Assembly: GCA_003646705.1 (NCBI GenBank)
Contig: QMLK01000068.1
Location: 1 to 6,182 of the forward strand
Origin: Deltaproteobacteria bacterium
GTDB taxonomy: Bacteria > Desulfobacterota > B13-G15
DNA: 6,182 nucleotides
Reading direction: 5' to 3'
Position numbers and translations under genes: made by a program. The notes beneath the pieces were generated by a model. The model did not search any database. It saw nothing but the letters and a program-made list of their open reading frames with translations, and was not told where the DNA came from. Positions 1 to 6,182 of the stretch are shown piece by piece (the first letter of the stretch is position 1; each line of letters begins with the position of its first letter).

Positions 1-2
1 CC

Positions 3-1052
3 AAGCTCCACCAGGACATAGGCCAATTGGCCAGGATCACCTCGGAGCTGCAGAAGACGGCCATGGCCCTGCGGATGGTGCCCATTAGGCAGACCTTCCA
101 GAAGATGATCCGCCTGGTCCGCGACTTGGCGAAGAAGTCGGGCAAGAGGGTTCAACTGCAGATGGAGGGGGAGGAGACCGAGATAGACCGCAACATGGTG
201 GAGGAGATCTACGAACCCTTGGTGCACATGGTGCGAAACGCCATAGACCACGGCATCGAACCCCCTGAAGAGAGGCGGGCTCGGGGGAAGCCAGAGGAGG
301 GGACCGTCCTCTTAAGGGCCTACCACAAGGGGGGCAACATCGTCATTGAGATCTCCGATGACGGCCGAGGGCTTGACCGGGAGAAGATCCTCAAGAGGGC
401 GAGGGAGCAGGGCCTGGTGGCCGAAGGGGAGGAGCTGTCGGACAAGGAGGTCCTCCACCTCATCTTCCGTCCGGGCTTCTCCACCGCCGAGGAGGTCACC
501 GATGTCTCGGGCCGCGGGGTGGGGATGGACGTGGTCAAGAAGGCGGTGGAGAAGCTGAGGGGGAGGATAGAGGTGGAGTCGACGCCGGGGGAGGGCTCTA
601 CCTTCACCCTGAGGTTGCCCCTGACCTTGGCCATCATCGACGGCATGGTCCTGAGGGTGGGGGATGAGCGCTGTATCTTGCCCACCCTCTCCATCCAGGA
701 GGCCCTGAAGCCCTCCAAGGAGCAGTGCTTCACTGTCACGGGCAAGGGGGAGATGATCAAGGTGAGGGATGAACTCTTACCCTTGGTGAGGCTCCATGCG
801 CTCTTCGGCCTCCCGGATGGCCGCCCACCGTGGGAGGCCTTGGTCATCGTGGCCGAGAGCGAGGGCAGGAAGAAGTGCCTCTTGGCCGATGAGGTCCTCG
901 GGAAGCAGGAGGTGGTGATCAAGAGCTTGGGGGAGGCCTTTGGGGCCGTCAAGGGGGTGGCTGGTGGGGCCATCATGGGCGACGGCAGGGTAGGTCTGAT
1001 CCTCGATGTGGCGGGGATCTTCAAGCTCAGCGAAGAGGGGGAGTTGGCATGA
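3..1052 (+). CDS. cheA: Chemotaxis histidine kinase CheA, C-terminal part (5' end outside window)
   Basis: CheA is the cytoplasmic kinase that phosphorylates CheY under control of receptor arrays. The 349 visible residues begin inside the P3 dimerisation helix (ITSELQ...ALRMVPI). The P4 ATPase domain follows, at about visible residues 35-205. It shows the N box ([10 protein letters not shown], Asn at nt 237-239), the G1 box DDGRG (from nt 357), the G2 box GRGVGMD and the GEGSTF motif. The CheW-like P5 domain fills about residues 208-345 and looks complete. The P1 phospho-acceptor histidine and any P2 domain lie upstream of the window. A TTG at 27 could be mistaken for a start, but the frame is open to the window edge and the residues before it fit the P3 helix. 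The stop overlaps the start of the MCP gene (ATGA), so the two are probably translationally coupled. The family call is secure; the missing N-terminus is the only uncertainty. Confidence 0.96.
   Translation, partial: KLHQDIGQLARITSELQKTAMALRMVPIRQTFQKMIRLVRDLAKKSGKRVQLQMEGEETEIDRNMVEEIYEPLVHMVRNAIDHGIEPPEERRARGKPEEGTVLLRAYHKGGNIVIEISDDGRGLDREKILKRAREQGLVAEGEELSDKEVLHLIFRPGFSTAEEVTDVSGRGVGMDVVKKAVEKLRGRIEVESTPGEGSTFTLRLPLTLAIIDGMVLRVGDERCILPTLSIQEALKPSKEQCFTVTGKGEMIKVRDELLPLVRLHALFGLPDGRPPWEALVIVAESEGRKKCLLADEVLGKQEVVIKSLGEAFGAVKGVAGGAIMGDGRVGLILDVAGIFKLSEEGELA
1034..1043 (+). promoter_or_regulatory. Ribosome binding site of the MCP gene, inside the end of cheA
   Basis: The purine run GAGGGGGAG ends 5 bases before the ATG at 1049. 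It lies within the last codons of cheA. It supports ATG 1049 as the MCP start even though this start overlaps the cheA stop codon. Confidence 0.6.
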
Positions 1053-2902
1053 AGTTCATCCCTTTGGGGACGAGGGAGAAGTTCTTCCTCTGCGGGGTGG
1101 CCCTCGGAGGGGTCCTCCTTCTGGGGGCTCTGGGTCTTATCCTCCCCGGACTGAGGGACGAGGTGGTCATAGGGGCCATGCTCTCCTTGGCCGCCGTGGG
1201 GGTCCTTCTGCTCCTGCAGGCCTATAGGGGCTTGCTCAGGCGCAGCAGGGAGGTGGCCGATGCCCTCAAGGACCTCAGGGAGGGCGATCGCCCTGCGTCC
1301 CTGGTCCCCGGGGACGGCCTCTTCGGTCCCTTGATCCAAGCGGTGGTGGGGCTTCGGGAGGAGCTCGAGGGGATGAGGGATGGGATGAGATCTGCACGGA
1401 GGGCGCTTGAAGCAAAGCAGCAAGAGCTCAATCAGCAGGGGCTGTGGTTCGATTGCTTCAGGAGGCAGATCCAGAGGAGGTATCAACTGCTGCAGGAGAA
1501 GGTAGCAAGCCTCGAGGCATACCTCAGCAGGCTCGCTGAGGGCGACTACCGAGGGGAGGGCCCAGGCCTGGAGGATGGGTCGAGGTCCGAGGGAAGGGGG
1601 GAGGAGGTGAAGGAGGTGGTGGAGGTCGCCTATGGATTCCTGGAGTTGTACCACCGGCAGGAAGAGGAGGGGATCTTGAGTCCAGAGGAGGCCCAGGAGC
1701 GGGCGAAGGAGGCCCTCAGGAGGCTGCGCTTCGGCCCCCAGGGGGAGGACTACCTCTGGATCCAGGACTTCGACGCCTTGGTCCTCATGCATCCCCTTCG
1801 GAGGGACCTCGAGGGAAAGGACGGGAAGGACCTTCGCGACCCCAAGGGGAAGGCCTTCCTCTTGGAGGCCTCCCAGCTCTGCCGTCAACGTGGGGAAGGC
1901 TTCATCCATTACCATTGGCATCACCCCGATGATCGGACGAAGGTCAGCCCCAAGGTCGCCTATGTAAAGGCCTTTAAGCCCTGGAATTGGATCGTCGGGG
2001 CCGGCATATACGCGGTGGAGGAGGAGATAGGACAGCTGAGGGGCTTGCAGGAGGCCTTGGAGGGGATGGCGTCCCGCCAGAGGGAGCTCCTGATCCATGT
2101 GTCGACCTCCGCCGGTCAAGTCGCCACGGCGGCCTCGCAGGTGGCCGAGGCGAGTCAACAGCTGGCCGAGGGGGCTTCGGAACAGGCCTCCTCCCTTGAG
2201 GAGACCTCCAGTTCCATGGAGGAGGTGGCCTCCATGGCCAGGAGCAACGCCCAAGGGGTCCAAGAGGCCAAGGGCCTTATGGAGGAGAACAGGGCAGTGA
2301 GGGCCAAGACCAAGGCCTCTTTGGAGCGCCTTATCGGGGCGATGGAGGAGATAGCCTCTGCCAGCGAGAGGACCCAGAGGATAGTGAAGACGATAGACGA
2401 AATCGCCTTCCAGACCAATCTCCTGGCCCTGAACGCCGCCGTGGAGGCCGCCCGGGCCGGTGAGGCGGGTGCCGGCTTCGCGGTTGTGGCCGATGAGGTG
2501 AGGGCCTTGGCCCAGCGCAGCGCCGAGGCCGCCCGTCAGACGGCGGAGCTGATAGAGGACATGAGGCAAAAGGTCGACGAAGGGAAGGGCTTGCTCAACA
2601 CCACCGCCGAAGAGTTTTCGTCCTTGGACGAGAGGTCGGCCAAACTCGGCGAGATCATGGCGGAGATCGCCGCCGCCAGCCACGAACAGGCAGAAGGGGC
2701 GGAACAGGTGAGGGAGGCCCTCGAGAGGATGGATCGGGTGACCCAACAGGTGGCCGCCAACGCCGAGCAGAGCGCCTCTGCCGCTGAGGAGATGAAGGCA
2801 CAGGCCGAAGAGCTGAGGCGGTTGGTGGCCTACTTCAAGGTGGACGAAGGATCACAAGAGGAGACGCCCCTCGAAGGGCAGAGGGTGGGCTACGGGGTCT
2901 GA
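1049..2902 (+). CDS. Methyl-accepting chemotaxis protein with sCache_2 domain after an N-terminal membrane hairpin
   Basis: This 617-residue chemoreceptor regulates CheA. Two hydrophobic helices (about residues 11-34 and 39-59) are joined by only a few residues. Basic residues flank both outer ends (REK before, RGLLRRSR after), so both ends should face the cytoplasm. Residues 60-187 are HAMP-like and coiled-coil. A single Cache domain of the sCache_2 type follows at about 188-326, with [41 protein letters not shown] as landmarks. No membrane helix follows it. The signalling hairpin occupies about 330-597, with the conserved tip [20 protein letters not shown] at 449-468. Probable methylation regions are near 376-392 ([15 protein letters not shown]) and 543-581. 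The C-terminus has no NWETF-like CheR-tethering pentapeptide. Known sCache_2 receptors often bind small carboxylates, but the ligand here cannot be told. The receptor is encoded between its kinase and its modifying enzymes, so it is probably their direct partner. Confidence 0.95.
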   Translation: MKFIPLGTREKFFLCGVALGGVLLLGALGLILPGLRDEVVIGAMLSLAAVGVLLLLQAYRGLLRRSREVADALKDLREGDRPASLVPGDGLFGPLIQAVVGLREELEGMRDGMRSARRALEAKQQELNQQGLWFDCFRRQIQRRYQLLQEKVASLEAYLSRLAEGDYRGEGPGLEDGSRSEGRGEEVKEVVEVAYGFLELYHRQEEEGILSPEEAQERAKEALRRLRFGPQGEDYLWIQDFDALVLMHPLRRDLEGKDGKDLRDPKGKAFLLEASQLCRQRGEGFIHYHWHHPDDRTKVSPKVAYVKAFKPWNWIVGAGIYAVEEEIGQLRGLQEALEGMASRQRELLIHVSTSAGQVATAASQVAEASQQLAEGASEQASSLEETSSSMEEVASMARSNAQGVQEAKGLMEENRAVRAKTKASLERLIGAMEEIASASERTQRIVKTIDEIAFQTNLLALNAAVEAARAGEAGAGFAVVADEVRALAQRSAEAARQTAELIEDMRQKVDEGKGLLNTTAEEFSSLDERSAKLGEIMAEIAAASHEQAEGAEQVREALERMDRVTQQVAANAEQSASAAEEMKAQAEELRRLVAYFKVDEGSQEETPLEGQRVGYGV

Positions 2903-2903
2903 G

Positions 2904-3254
2904 ATGGAGGAACGGCGCAAGAGGACTCGGGTTGCCTTCAGGGGCAGGGTTGGCCTCAAGATGCCCGGGGGTTCCTTTCGGGAACTGCCCCTGAGGGACA
3001 TAAGCCTGAAGGGGCTCTACGCCTTCTCAGAGGACGAGGTACCCGTAGGTCTTGAGTGCGAGGCGAGGATAAAGCTGTCAGGGGACGATGACCTGAGGAT
3101 AAAGGCCAAGGTGGTGAGATCGGACGGCAGAGGTATAGGTATGGTCTTCGAGGAGATGGAGCCGGAGGTCTTCCAGAGGCTCAAGAGGTTGGTGGAGCTC
3201 AACGCGGAGGACCCTGACAGGATACAGGACGAGCTCGGGGAGTCGATGGCCTGA
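2904..3254 (+). CDS. Single-domain PilZ protein, probable cyclic di-GMP receptor
   Basis: This 116-residue soluble protein is essentially one PilZ domain. PilZ domains bind cyclic di-GMP through an N-terminal RxxxR motif and a D/NxSxxG motif. Both are intact: R5-K-R-T-R9 at the N-terminus and D32-I-S-L-K-G37. The remainder alternates beta strands and ends in a helix (about residues 86-100, PEVFQRLKRLVEL), as expected of the fold. The start codon lies one base after the MCP stop, with only a weak GGGG at 2894-2897 upstream, so translation probably depends on the preceding gene. The arginine-rich motif begins at residue 4, leaving no room for a later start. Its place between a receptor and cheR suggests that it links c-di-GMP level to this pathway. 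The target is unknown; it could be CheR, the MCP or a motor component elsewhere. Confidence 0.93.
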   Translation: MEERRKRTRVAFRGRVGLKMPGGSFRELPLRDISLKGLYAFSEDEVPVGLECEARIKLSGDDDLRIKAKVVRSDGRGIGMVFEEMEPEVFQRLKRLVELNAEDPDRIQDELGESMA

Positions 3255-3256
3255 GG

Positions 3257-4081
3257 ATGAACGCGGGAGCCATCGCCATACCAGAGATCTCAGAGAGCGA
3301 GTTCCGGAAGTTGAGCGCCTTGATATATGAGCGCTGCGGCATCAAGTTGGGGCCGGAGAAGAAGGCCCTCTTGCAGTCGCGTTTGAGCAAGGTCCTGAGG
3401 AAGGAGGGCATCCCCTCCTACGAGGACTATTACCGGCGGGTCATATCCGATCGTTCCGGGCGGGAGCTCATCAGGCTCATAGACTTGATCACGACCAATT
3501 TCACCCATTTCTTTCGCGAGCATCAGCATTTTCGATACCTGCGGGAGCATATCCTGCCGGAGATGAGGGAGTTGGGGGCCAAGGGCATCTACATATGGTC
3601 GGCGGGCTGTGCCACGGGGGAGGAGCCTTACAGCATCGCCATCACCCTCCTGGAGAGCCCAGGGGTGATGGATTGGCGAAAGGAGATCTTGGCCAGCGAC
3701 GTCTCCACTCAGGCCCTGGAGTTCGCCAGGGAGGGGGTCTATCCAGAGGAGAGGCTCAAGGGGGTGCCTCCCGAGTGGAGGCGTAAGTACTTCCTCAAAG
3801 AGGGCGACCGTTACCGGTTGAAGGATCGGGTGAGGAGGATGGTGGAGTTCAGGCGGTTCAACCTCCTGTCGCCGCCCCCCTGGAGGGGCTGTTTCGACGT
3901 GATCTTCTGCCGCAACGTGATGATCTACTTCGACCAACCCACCAAGAGGAGGGTCCTCGGTTCGCTCCTTCAGGCCTTGAAGCCCGGAGGCTACCTCTTC
4001 GTGGGCCATGCCGAGAGCCTCCTCAGGCTTGGCGACGGGTTTCGTTATGTCAAACCGTCCATCTACCGGAGAGAGACATGA
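3257..4081 (+). CDS. cheR: Chemotaxis receptor glutamate methyltransferase CheR
   Basis: CheR transfers methyl groups from S-adenosylmethionine to glutamates on MCPs, resetting the receptor during adaptation. The 274-residue protein has the usual length and layout. An N-terminal helical domain covers about residues 10-75. The motif TTNFTHFFRE (79-88) follows, then the SAM-binding motif WSAGCATGEEPYSIA (114-128), the acidic D148 of SDVS, the beta-subdomain (about 160-198), and FDVIFCRNVMIYFD (213-226). The LKPGGYLFVGHAESL stretch (241-255) closes the methyltransferase fold. All signature residues are present, so it is probably active. The ATG is two bases after the pilZ stop; the nearest GGGGAG (3237-3242) is rather far, again suggesting coupled translation. 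The gene overlaps cheD by ATGA. Because the neighbouring MCP lacks a tethering pentapeptide, CheR probably recognises it directly; this is inferred. Confidence 0.96.
   Translation: MNAGAIAIPEISESEFRKLSALIYERCGIKLGPEKKALLQSRLSKVLRKEGIPSYEDYYRRVISDRSGRELIRLIDLITTNFTHFFREHQHFRYLREHILPEMRELGAKGIYIWSAGCATGEEPYSIAITLLESPGVMDWRKEILASDVSTQALEFAREGVYPEERLKGVPPEWRRKYFLKEGDRYRLKDRVRRMVEFRRFNLLSPPPWRGCFDVIFCRNVMIYFDQPTKRRVLGSLLQALKPGGYLFVGHAESLLRLGDGFRYVKPSIYRRET
4068..4075 (+). promoter_or_regulatory. Ribosome binding site of cheD, inside the end of cheR
   Basis: GGAGAGAG lies in the last codons of cheR. Its GGAG core (4068-4071) is 6 bases from the ATG at 4078, which supports that start over any internal one. 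Confidence 0.55.
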
Positions 4082-4557
4082 ACATCGTGGTCGGCATCGG
4101 CGATTACAAGGTGACCAAGGAACCATCGGTCACCCTCATTACCTACAGCCTCGGTTCCTGCATAGGCGTTACGGTCTACGATCCGGTGGCTAAGGTCGGG
4201 GGGATGCTCCACTTCATGCTGCCGGAGTCCCGCATCAACCCTGAGAGGGCCATAGAGCGGCCCGCTATCTTCGCCGATACAGGCCTTCCGCTCCTCTTGA
4301 AGGAGTGCGAGAAGCTCGGGGCGGACAGGAAGAGGATTCAGGTGAAGGTGGCTGGAGGGGCCCAGATCCTGGACGCCAGCGACTACTTCAAGATCGGCAA
4401 GCGCAACTACGTGGCTGTGCGGAAGATCCTCTGGCAGGAGGGTATCCTCATAAGCGGCGAGGAGATAGGGGGGGTCCTCAACAGGACCATGGCCCTGGAG
4501 ATGCCCACGGGCAAGGTCTGGGTGAAGATCTCAGGTGATGGGGTAAAGGAGCTATGA
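4078..4557 (+). CDS. cheD: Chemoreceptor glutamine deamidase CheD
   Basis: CheD converts specific receptor glutamines to glutamates, creating or exposing methylation sites for CheR. In some bacteria it also binds the CheY-P phosphatase CheC. The 159-residue protein has the normal length. The catalytic Cys-His-Thr set of the family is present as Cys28 (in YSLGSCIGV), His45 (in GGMLHFMLP) and Thr22. The later family motifs KVAGGAQI (90-97) and GGVLNRTMALEMPTGKVWVK (131-150) are also intact. Nothing suggests loss of activity. The gene overlaps cheR upstream and the HDOD gene downstream by ATGA junctions. No CheC is visible in the window; a CheX-like protein is encoded three genes downstream. The MCP upstream carries several Gln and Glu residues in its methylation regions that could be substrates. 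Confidence 0.96.
   Translation: MNIVVGIGDYKVTKEPSVTLITYSLGSCIGVTVYDPVAKVGGMLHFMLPESRINPERAIERPAIFADTGLPLLLKECEKLGADRKRIQVKVAGGAQILDASDYFKIGKRNYVAVRKILWQEGILISGEEIGGVLNRTMALEMPTGKVWVKISGDGVKEL
4545..4551 (+). promoter_or_regulatory. Ribosome binding site of the HDOD gene, inside the end of cheD
   Basis: AAAGGAG is a strong Shine-Dalgarno match, but only two bases separate it from the ATG at 4554, closer than usual. The next in-frame Met (residue 25) is well inside the HDOD domain, so 4554 remains the best start. Confidence 0.45.
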
Positions 4558-5393
4558 GGGACGCGAGGAAGATAATCAGTTCCATAGAGCAACTGCCGCC
4601 TTTCCCTCAAGTGGCCCTGAAGGTCATGGAGATGGTCCAGGACGAGGACATCTCCTTCAGGGAGTTGGCCAAGGTGATCCAACTGGATCAATCCATGACC
4701 GCCAACCTGCTCAAGATCTGCAACTCCCCCTTCTTCGGTCTGAGGCGCAAGGTCTCCTCGGTGCAGGAGGCCTTGGTCTACCTCGGACAGAAGTACTTCA
4801 TGGAGGTGATCATGGAGATGGCCTCCGCTGGCTACTTCCGGGAGGGCCAAAGGGGTTACGATCTGGCCAAGGGCGAGCTTTGGCGCCATTCGGTAGCCTG
4901 TGCCTTAGCGAGTCAGCTCCTCGAGAAAGAGATCGGCCTTCAGGAGAGTTCTTTGCTTTTCACCACTGCGCTGTTGCACGACATAGGTAAGGTGGTCCTG
5001 AGCGAGTTCGTGGCTGAGGCCCTCGAGGACATAAGGAGGAGGGTGGACGAAGGGGCCTCCTTCCTCGAGGCCGAAGAGGAGGTCCTGGGGGTGGATCACG
5101 CGGCCCTGGGGGGCATGATCGCCGAGCGCTGGTCCTTCCCGGAGGAGATGGTTCGGACCATCCGCCTCCACCACCGCCCCGAGGAGGACTGGGAGGGTCT
5201 CACCCCCCTCGTCTACTTGGCCGACATCCTTTGCCTCCAGATGGGGATAGGCACAGGGGTGGATGGACTCCAGTACAGGGCGAAGGATGAGGTCCTGCGG
5301 CGCTTCGGGTTGGGGGACCGCGACCTCATGGGGGTTATGGTGGAGCTGGAGGCGAGGCTCGAGCAGGCAGAGGCCATGATAAACCTGAACTGA
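4554..5393 (+). CDS. HDOD domain protein with conserved HD metal-ligand residues
   Basis: HDOD proteins are helical, HD-related signalling modules often found beside response regulators, CheW and c-di-GMP proteins. Their biochemical role is mostly unresolved. This 279-residue protein is a stand-alone HDOD domain beginning with the typical IEQLPPFPQVALKVMEM segment (11-27), then QLDQSMTANLLKICNSPFFG (43-62). Several residues expected of an active HD metal site are present: His112, His142-Asp143 in LLHDIGK, His182 in DHAALG, His206-His207 and Asp224 in YLADIL. It lacks the GYP motif and so is not an HD-GYP phosphodiesterase. There is no signal peptide or membrane helix. It sits between cheD and cheY in the operon, so it probably acts in, or responds to, this chemosensory pathway. 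It could be a scaffold or a metal-dependent phosphohydrolase; the sequence does not decide. Domain call secure, function not. Confidence 0.92.
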   Translation: MRDARKIISSIEQLPPFPQVALKVMEMVQDEDISFRELAKVIQLDQSMTANLLKICNSPFFGLRRKVSSVQEALVYLGQKYFMEVIMEMASAGYFREGQRGYDLAKGELWRHSVACALASQLLEKEIGLQESSLLFTTALLHDIGKVVLSEFVAEALEDIRRRVDEGASFLEAEEEVLGVDHAALGGMIAERWSFPEEMVRTIRLHHRPEEDWEGLTPLVYLADILCLQMGIGTGVDGLQYRAKDEVLRRFGLGDRDLMGVMVELEARLEQAEAMINLN

Positions 5394-5398
5394 AGGAG
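5393..5398 (+). promoter_or_regulatory. Ribosome binding site of cheY
   Basis: AAGGAG begins at the last base of the HDOD stop codon and lies 6 bases before the ATG at 5405, ideal spacing. It is the best-placed site in the window, fits the largest intergenic gap (11 bases), and suggests that CheY is translated efficiently and independently of the upstream gene. Confidence 0.75.
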
Positions 5399-5404
5399 AC
5401 GGCC

Positions 5405-5806
5405 ATGGGGTTCAGCGTCTTGATAGTAGATGACTCCCTTTCCATGAGGAAGCTGATAAAGAAGGTGATCGAGCTCTCCGGCTTCGACGTAGAGGAGTTC
5501 CTCGAAGCGGCCAACGGTCGAGAGGCCTTGCAGTTGCTCGAGGATCACTGGGTCGACCTGGTGCTGTGCGACATCCACATGCCGGAGATGGACGGCTTGG
5601 AGCTCCTTCGGCGGATGAGGCAGGAAGAAGTCCTCGGGCGCATCCCTGTCATCATGATCAGCACGGAGGGAAGGGAGGAGGTCTTGAAGGAGGCCCAGGA
5701 GCTCGGGGCGAAGGGCTACGTCAAGAAGCCCTTCAGCCCTGAGAAGATAAGGGAGACCATGGACAGGGTGATGGGGGAGGAGTATGCAAGAGGCGCTGAT
5801 AGGTAG
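5405..5806 (+). CDS. cheY: Single-domain response regulator CheY
   Basis: CheY receives phosphate from CheA and carries the signal to the motor or other output. The 133-residue protein is one receiver domain with no output domain. Key residues are all present: acidic pair Asp9-Asp10 (LIVDDS), phospho-acceptor Asp56 (LVLCDIHMPEMDG), Thr87 (MISTEG), Tyr105 and Lys108 (YVKKPF). The MRKLIKKVIE helix after the acidic pair is typical of CheY-type regulators. A good ribosome binding site fixes the start. It follows the HDOD gene and overlaps the cheX-like gene by 23 bases, so kinase target and phosphatase are co-produced. CheA at the window start is its likely partner. A non-motility output cannot be excluded, because no flagellar or pilus gene is in view. 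Confidence 0.94.
   Translation: MGFSVLIVDDSLSMRKLIKKVIELSGFDVEEFLEAANGREALQLLEDHWVDLVLCDIHMPEMDGLELLRRMRQEEVLGRIPVIMISTEGREEVLKEAQELGAKGYVKKPFSPEKIRETMDRVMGEEYARGADR
5774..5782 (+). promoter_or_regulatory. Ribosome binding site of the cheX-like gene, inside cheY
   Basis: The purine run GGGGAGGAG lies just before the ATG at 5784. Its GGGG part has the more usual distance; the AGGAG part is one base away. An in-frame TGA at 5769-5771 rules out any start further upstream. Confidence 0.5.
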
Positions 5807-6182
5807 ACTCAAAGAGGTCCTTTCGGACGTGATGGAGAAGATGTTCTACATGGTCCCAGACGACCTGGAGGGGGAGTCGCCCTCCAGGGATGGAGAGTAC
5901 CTGGCCGAGATCTCCATCGAGGGCAAGAGGCGCATCACCCTTCAGTTCCTCTTGCCCGAGTCCTTGGCCAAGCAGATGGCCTCCAACTTCCTGCCAGGCG
6001 GGGAGCCCTCGGAGGAGATGGTCCAGGACGTCCTCCGAGAGATGGCCAATATGGTGGGCGGCAACCTCATAAGCGGCATGGGGGGGGATTGGCGACTGGG
6101 GCTGCCCCAGGTCCACCAGGGGGTCGAGGCCTACGGGGCGGGGCTCGGCCGGGAACCCGTCTGCGAGTTCGACGTCGAGGGG
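5784..6182 (+). CDS. cheX: CheX-like CheY-phosphate phosphatase, N-terminal part (3' end outside window)
   Basis: The reading frame from ATG 5784 stays open to the window edge, giving 133 residues without a stop. It resembles the CheC/CheX/FliY family of CheY-P phosphatases. The central stretch QDVLREMANMVGGNLIS (81-97) contains the family's ExxN signature, Glu86 and Asn89, followed by GGN. A preceding beta segment (YLAEISIEGKRRITLQFLLP) fits the CheX fold. Only one ExxN copy is visible; CheX typically has one such active-site motif and CheC two, which favours CheX, but the missing C-terminus could carry more. The usual length is about 150-160 residues, so only a short end is probably missing. 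It overlaps cheY by 23 bases, consistent with co-production of CheY and its phosphatase. The protein is soluble with no membrane segment. Family call good; CheX rather than another member is likely. Confidence 0.82.
   Translation, partial: MQEALIGRLKEVLSDVMEKMFYMVPDDLEGESPSRDGEYLAEISIEGKRRITLQFLLPESLAKQMASNFLPGGEPSEEMVQDVLREMANMVGGNLISGMGGDWRLGLPQVHQGVEAYGAGLGREPVCEFDVEG

Noticed and set aside
27..29. TTG as the start of a short CheA-like protein
   Set aside because: The frame is open upstream to the window edge and the preceding residues (KLHQDIGQ) continue the CheA dimerisation helix, so the gene is simply cut by the window.
320..2746. 808-residue open frame on the minus strand
   Set aside because: It lies opposite cheA and the MCP, both of which match known families along their length. 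Its product is rich in Leu, Pro, Gly and His without a recognisable domain. Long antisense frames are expected here because TTA, CTA and TCA-complement codons are rare on the purine-rich sense strand.
2880..2910. c-di-GMP riboswitch or promoter before pilZ
   Set aside because: Only one base separates the MCP stop from the pilZ start, so there is no noncoding space for such an element.
3290..4126. 278-residue minus-strand frame opposite cheR
   Set aside because: It mirrors cheR almost exactly, has no recognisable domain and the same composition artefact; cheR has all its family motifs.
4554..5393. HD-GYP cyclic di-GMP phosphodiesterase
   Set aside because: The HD residues are present but there is no GYP motif, and the N-terminal half matches the HDOD family.
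5384..5404. Internal promoter or terminator before cheY
   Set aside because: The 11-base gap holds only the ribosome binding site; no hairpin with a T-run and no convincing -35/-10 pair was seen.
5213..5812. 199-residue minus-strand frame opposite the HDOD gene end and cheY
   Set aside because: It crosses two well-supported genes, shows no domain, and has no convincing ribosome binding site.

Overview
The window is a dense, single-strand stretch of one bacterial chemosensory (che) operon. It holds eight genes, all on the + strand, and the first and last are cut by the window edges. In order they are: cheA (3' part), a membrane methyl-accepting chemotaxis protein (MCP) with a Cache sensor domain, a small PilZ protein, cheR, cheD, an HDOD/HD-domain protein, cheY, and a cheX-like CheY-P phosphatase (5' part). 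The largest intergenic gap is 11 bases. Four neighbouring pairs overlap: three by ATGA start/stop junctions and one by 23 bases. This implies a single polycistronic message with translational coupling. No promoter, terminator, RNA gene, repeat, mobile element or CRISPR array can be seen, and no stretch is long enough to hide one.

Together the genes make most of a signalling circuit. The MCP senses a ligand and controls CheA autophosphorylation. CheA passes phosphate to CheY, and the CheX-like protein would remove it. CheR (methyltransferase) and CheD (glutamine deamidase) adapt the receptor. PilZ suggests input from cyclic di-GMP, and the HDOD protein adds a regulator of unknown output. CheW and CheB are not in the window; they could lie just outside it. 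The output, flagellar or otherwise, cannot be read from this piece.

The organism looks like a GC-rich (roughly 60% by eye) Gram-negative-type bacterium. AGG is the commonest arginine codon, ATA is used freely for isoleucine, the sense strand is purine-rich, and Glu/Arg/Lys content is high. This is often seen in thermophiles. The MCP signalling domain, the CheD/CheR/PilZ/HDOD mix and CheX recall Desulfobacterota (Deltaproteobacteria) or related phyla. That placement is an inference with low confidence.

The most unusual point is the MCP architecture. Two adjacent N-terminal membrane helices form a hairpin, and the Cache sensor lies after both of them with no further membrane segment before the signalling domain. 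The Cache domain is therefore predicted to be cytoplasmic, whereas Cache domains are usually extracytoplasmic. Otherwise this is a recognisable chemosensory operon with accessory c-di-GMP and HDOD genes, and I see no clear sign of an entirely new system.
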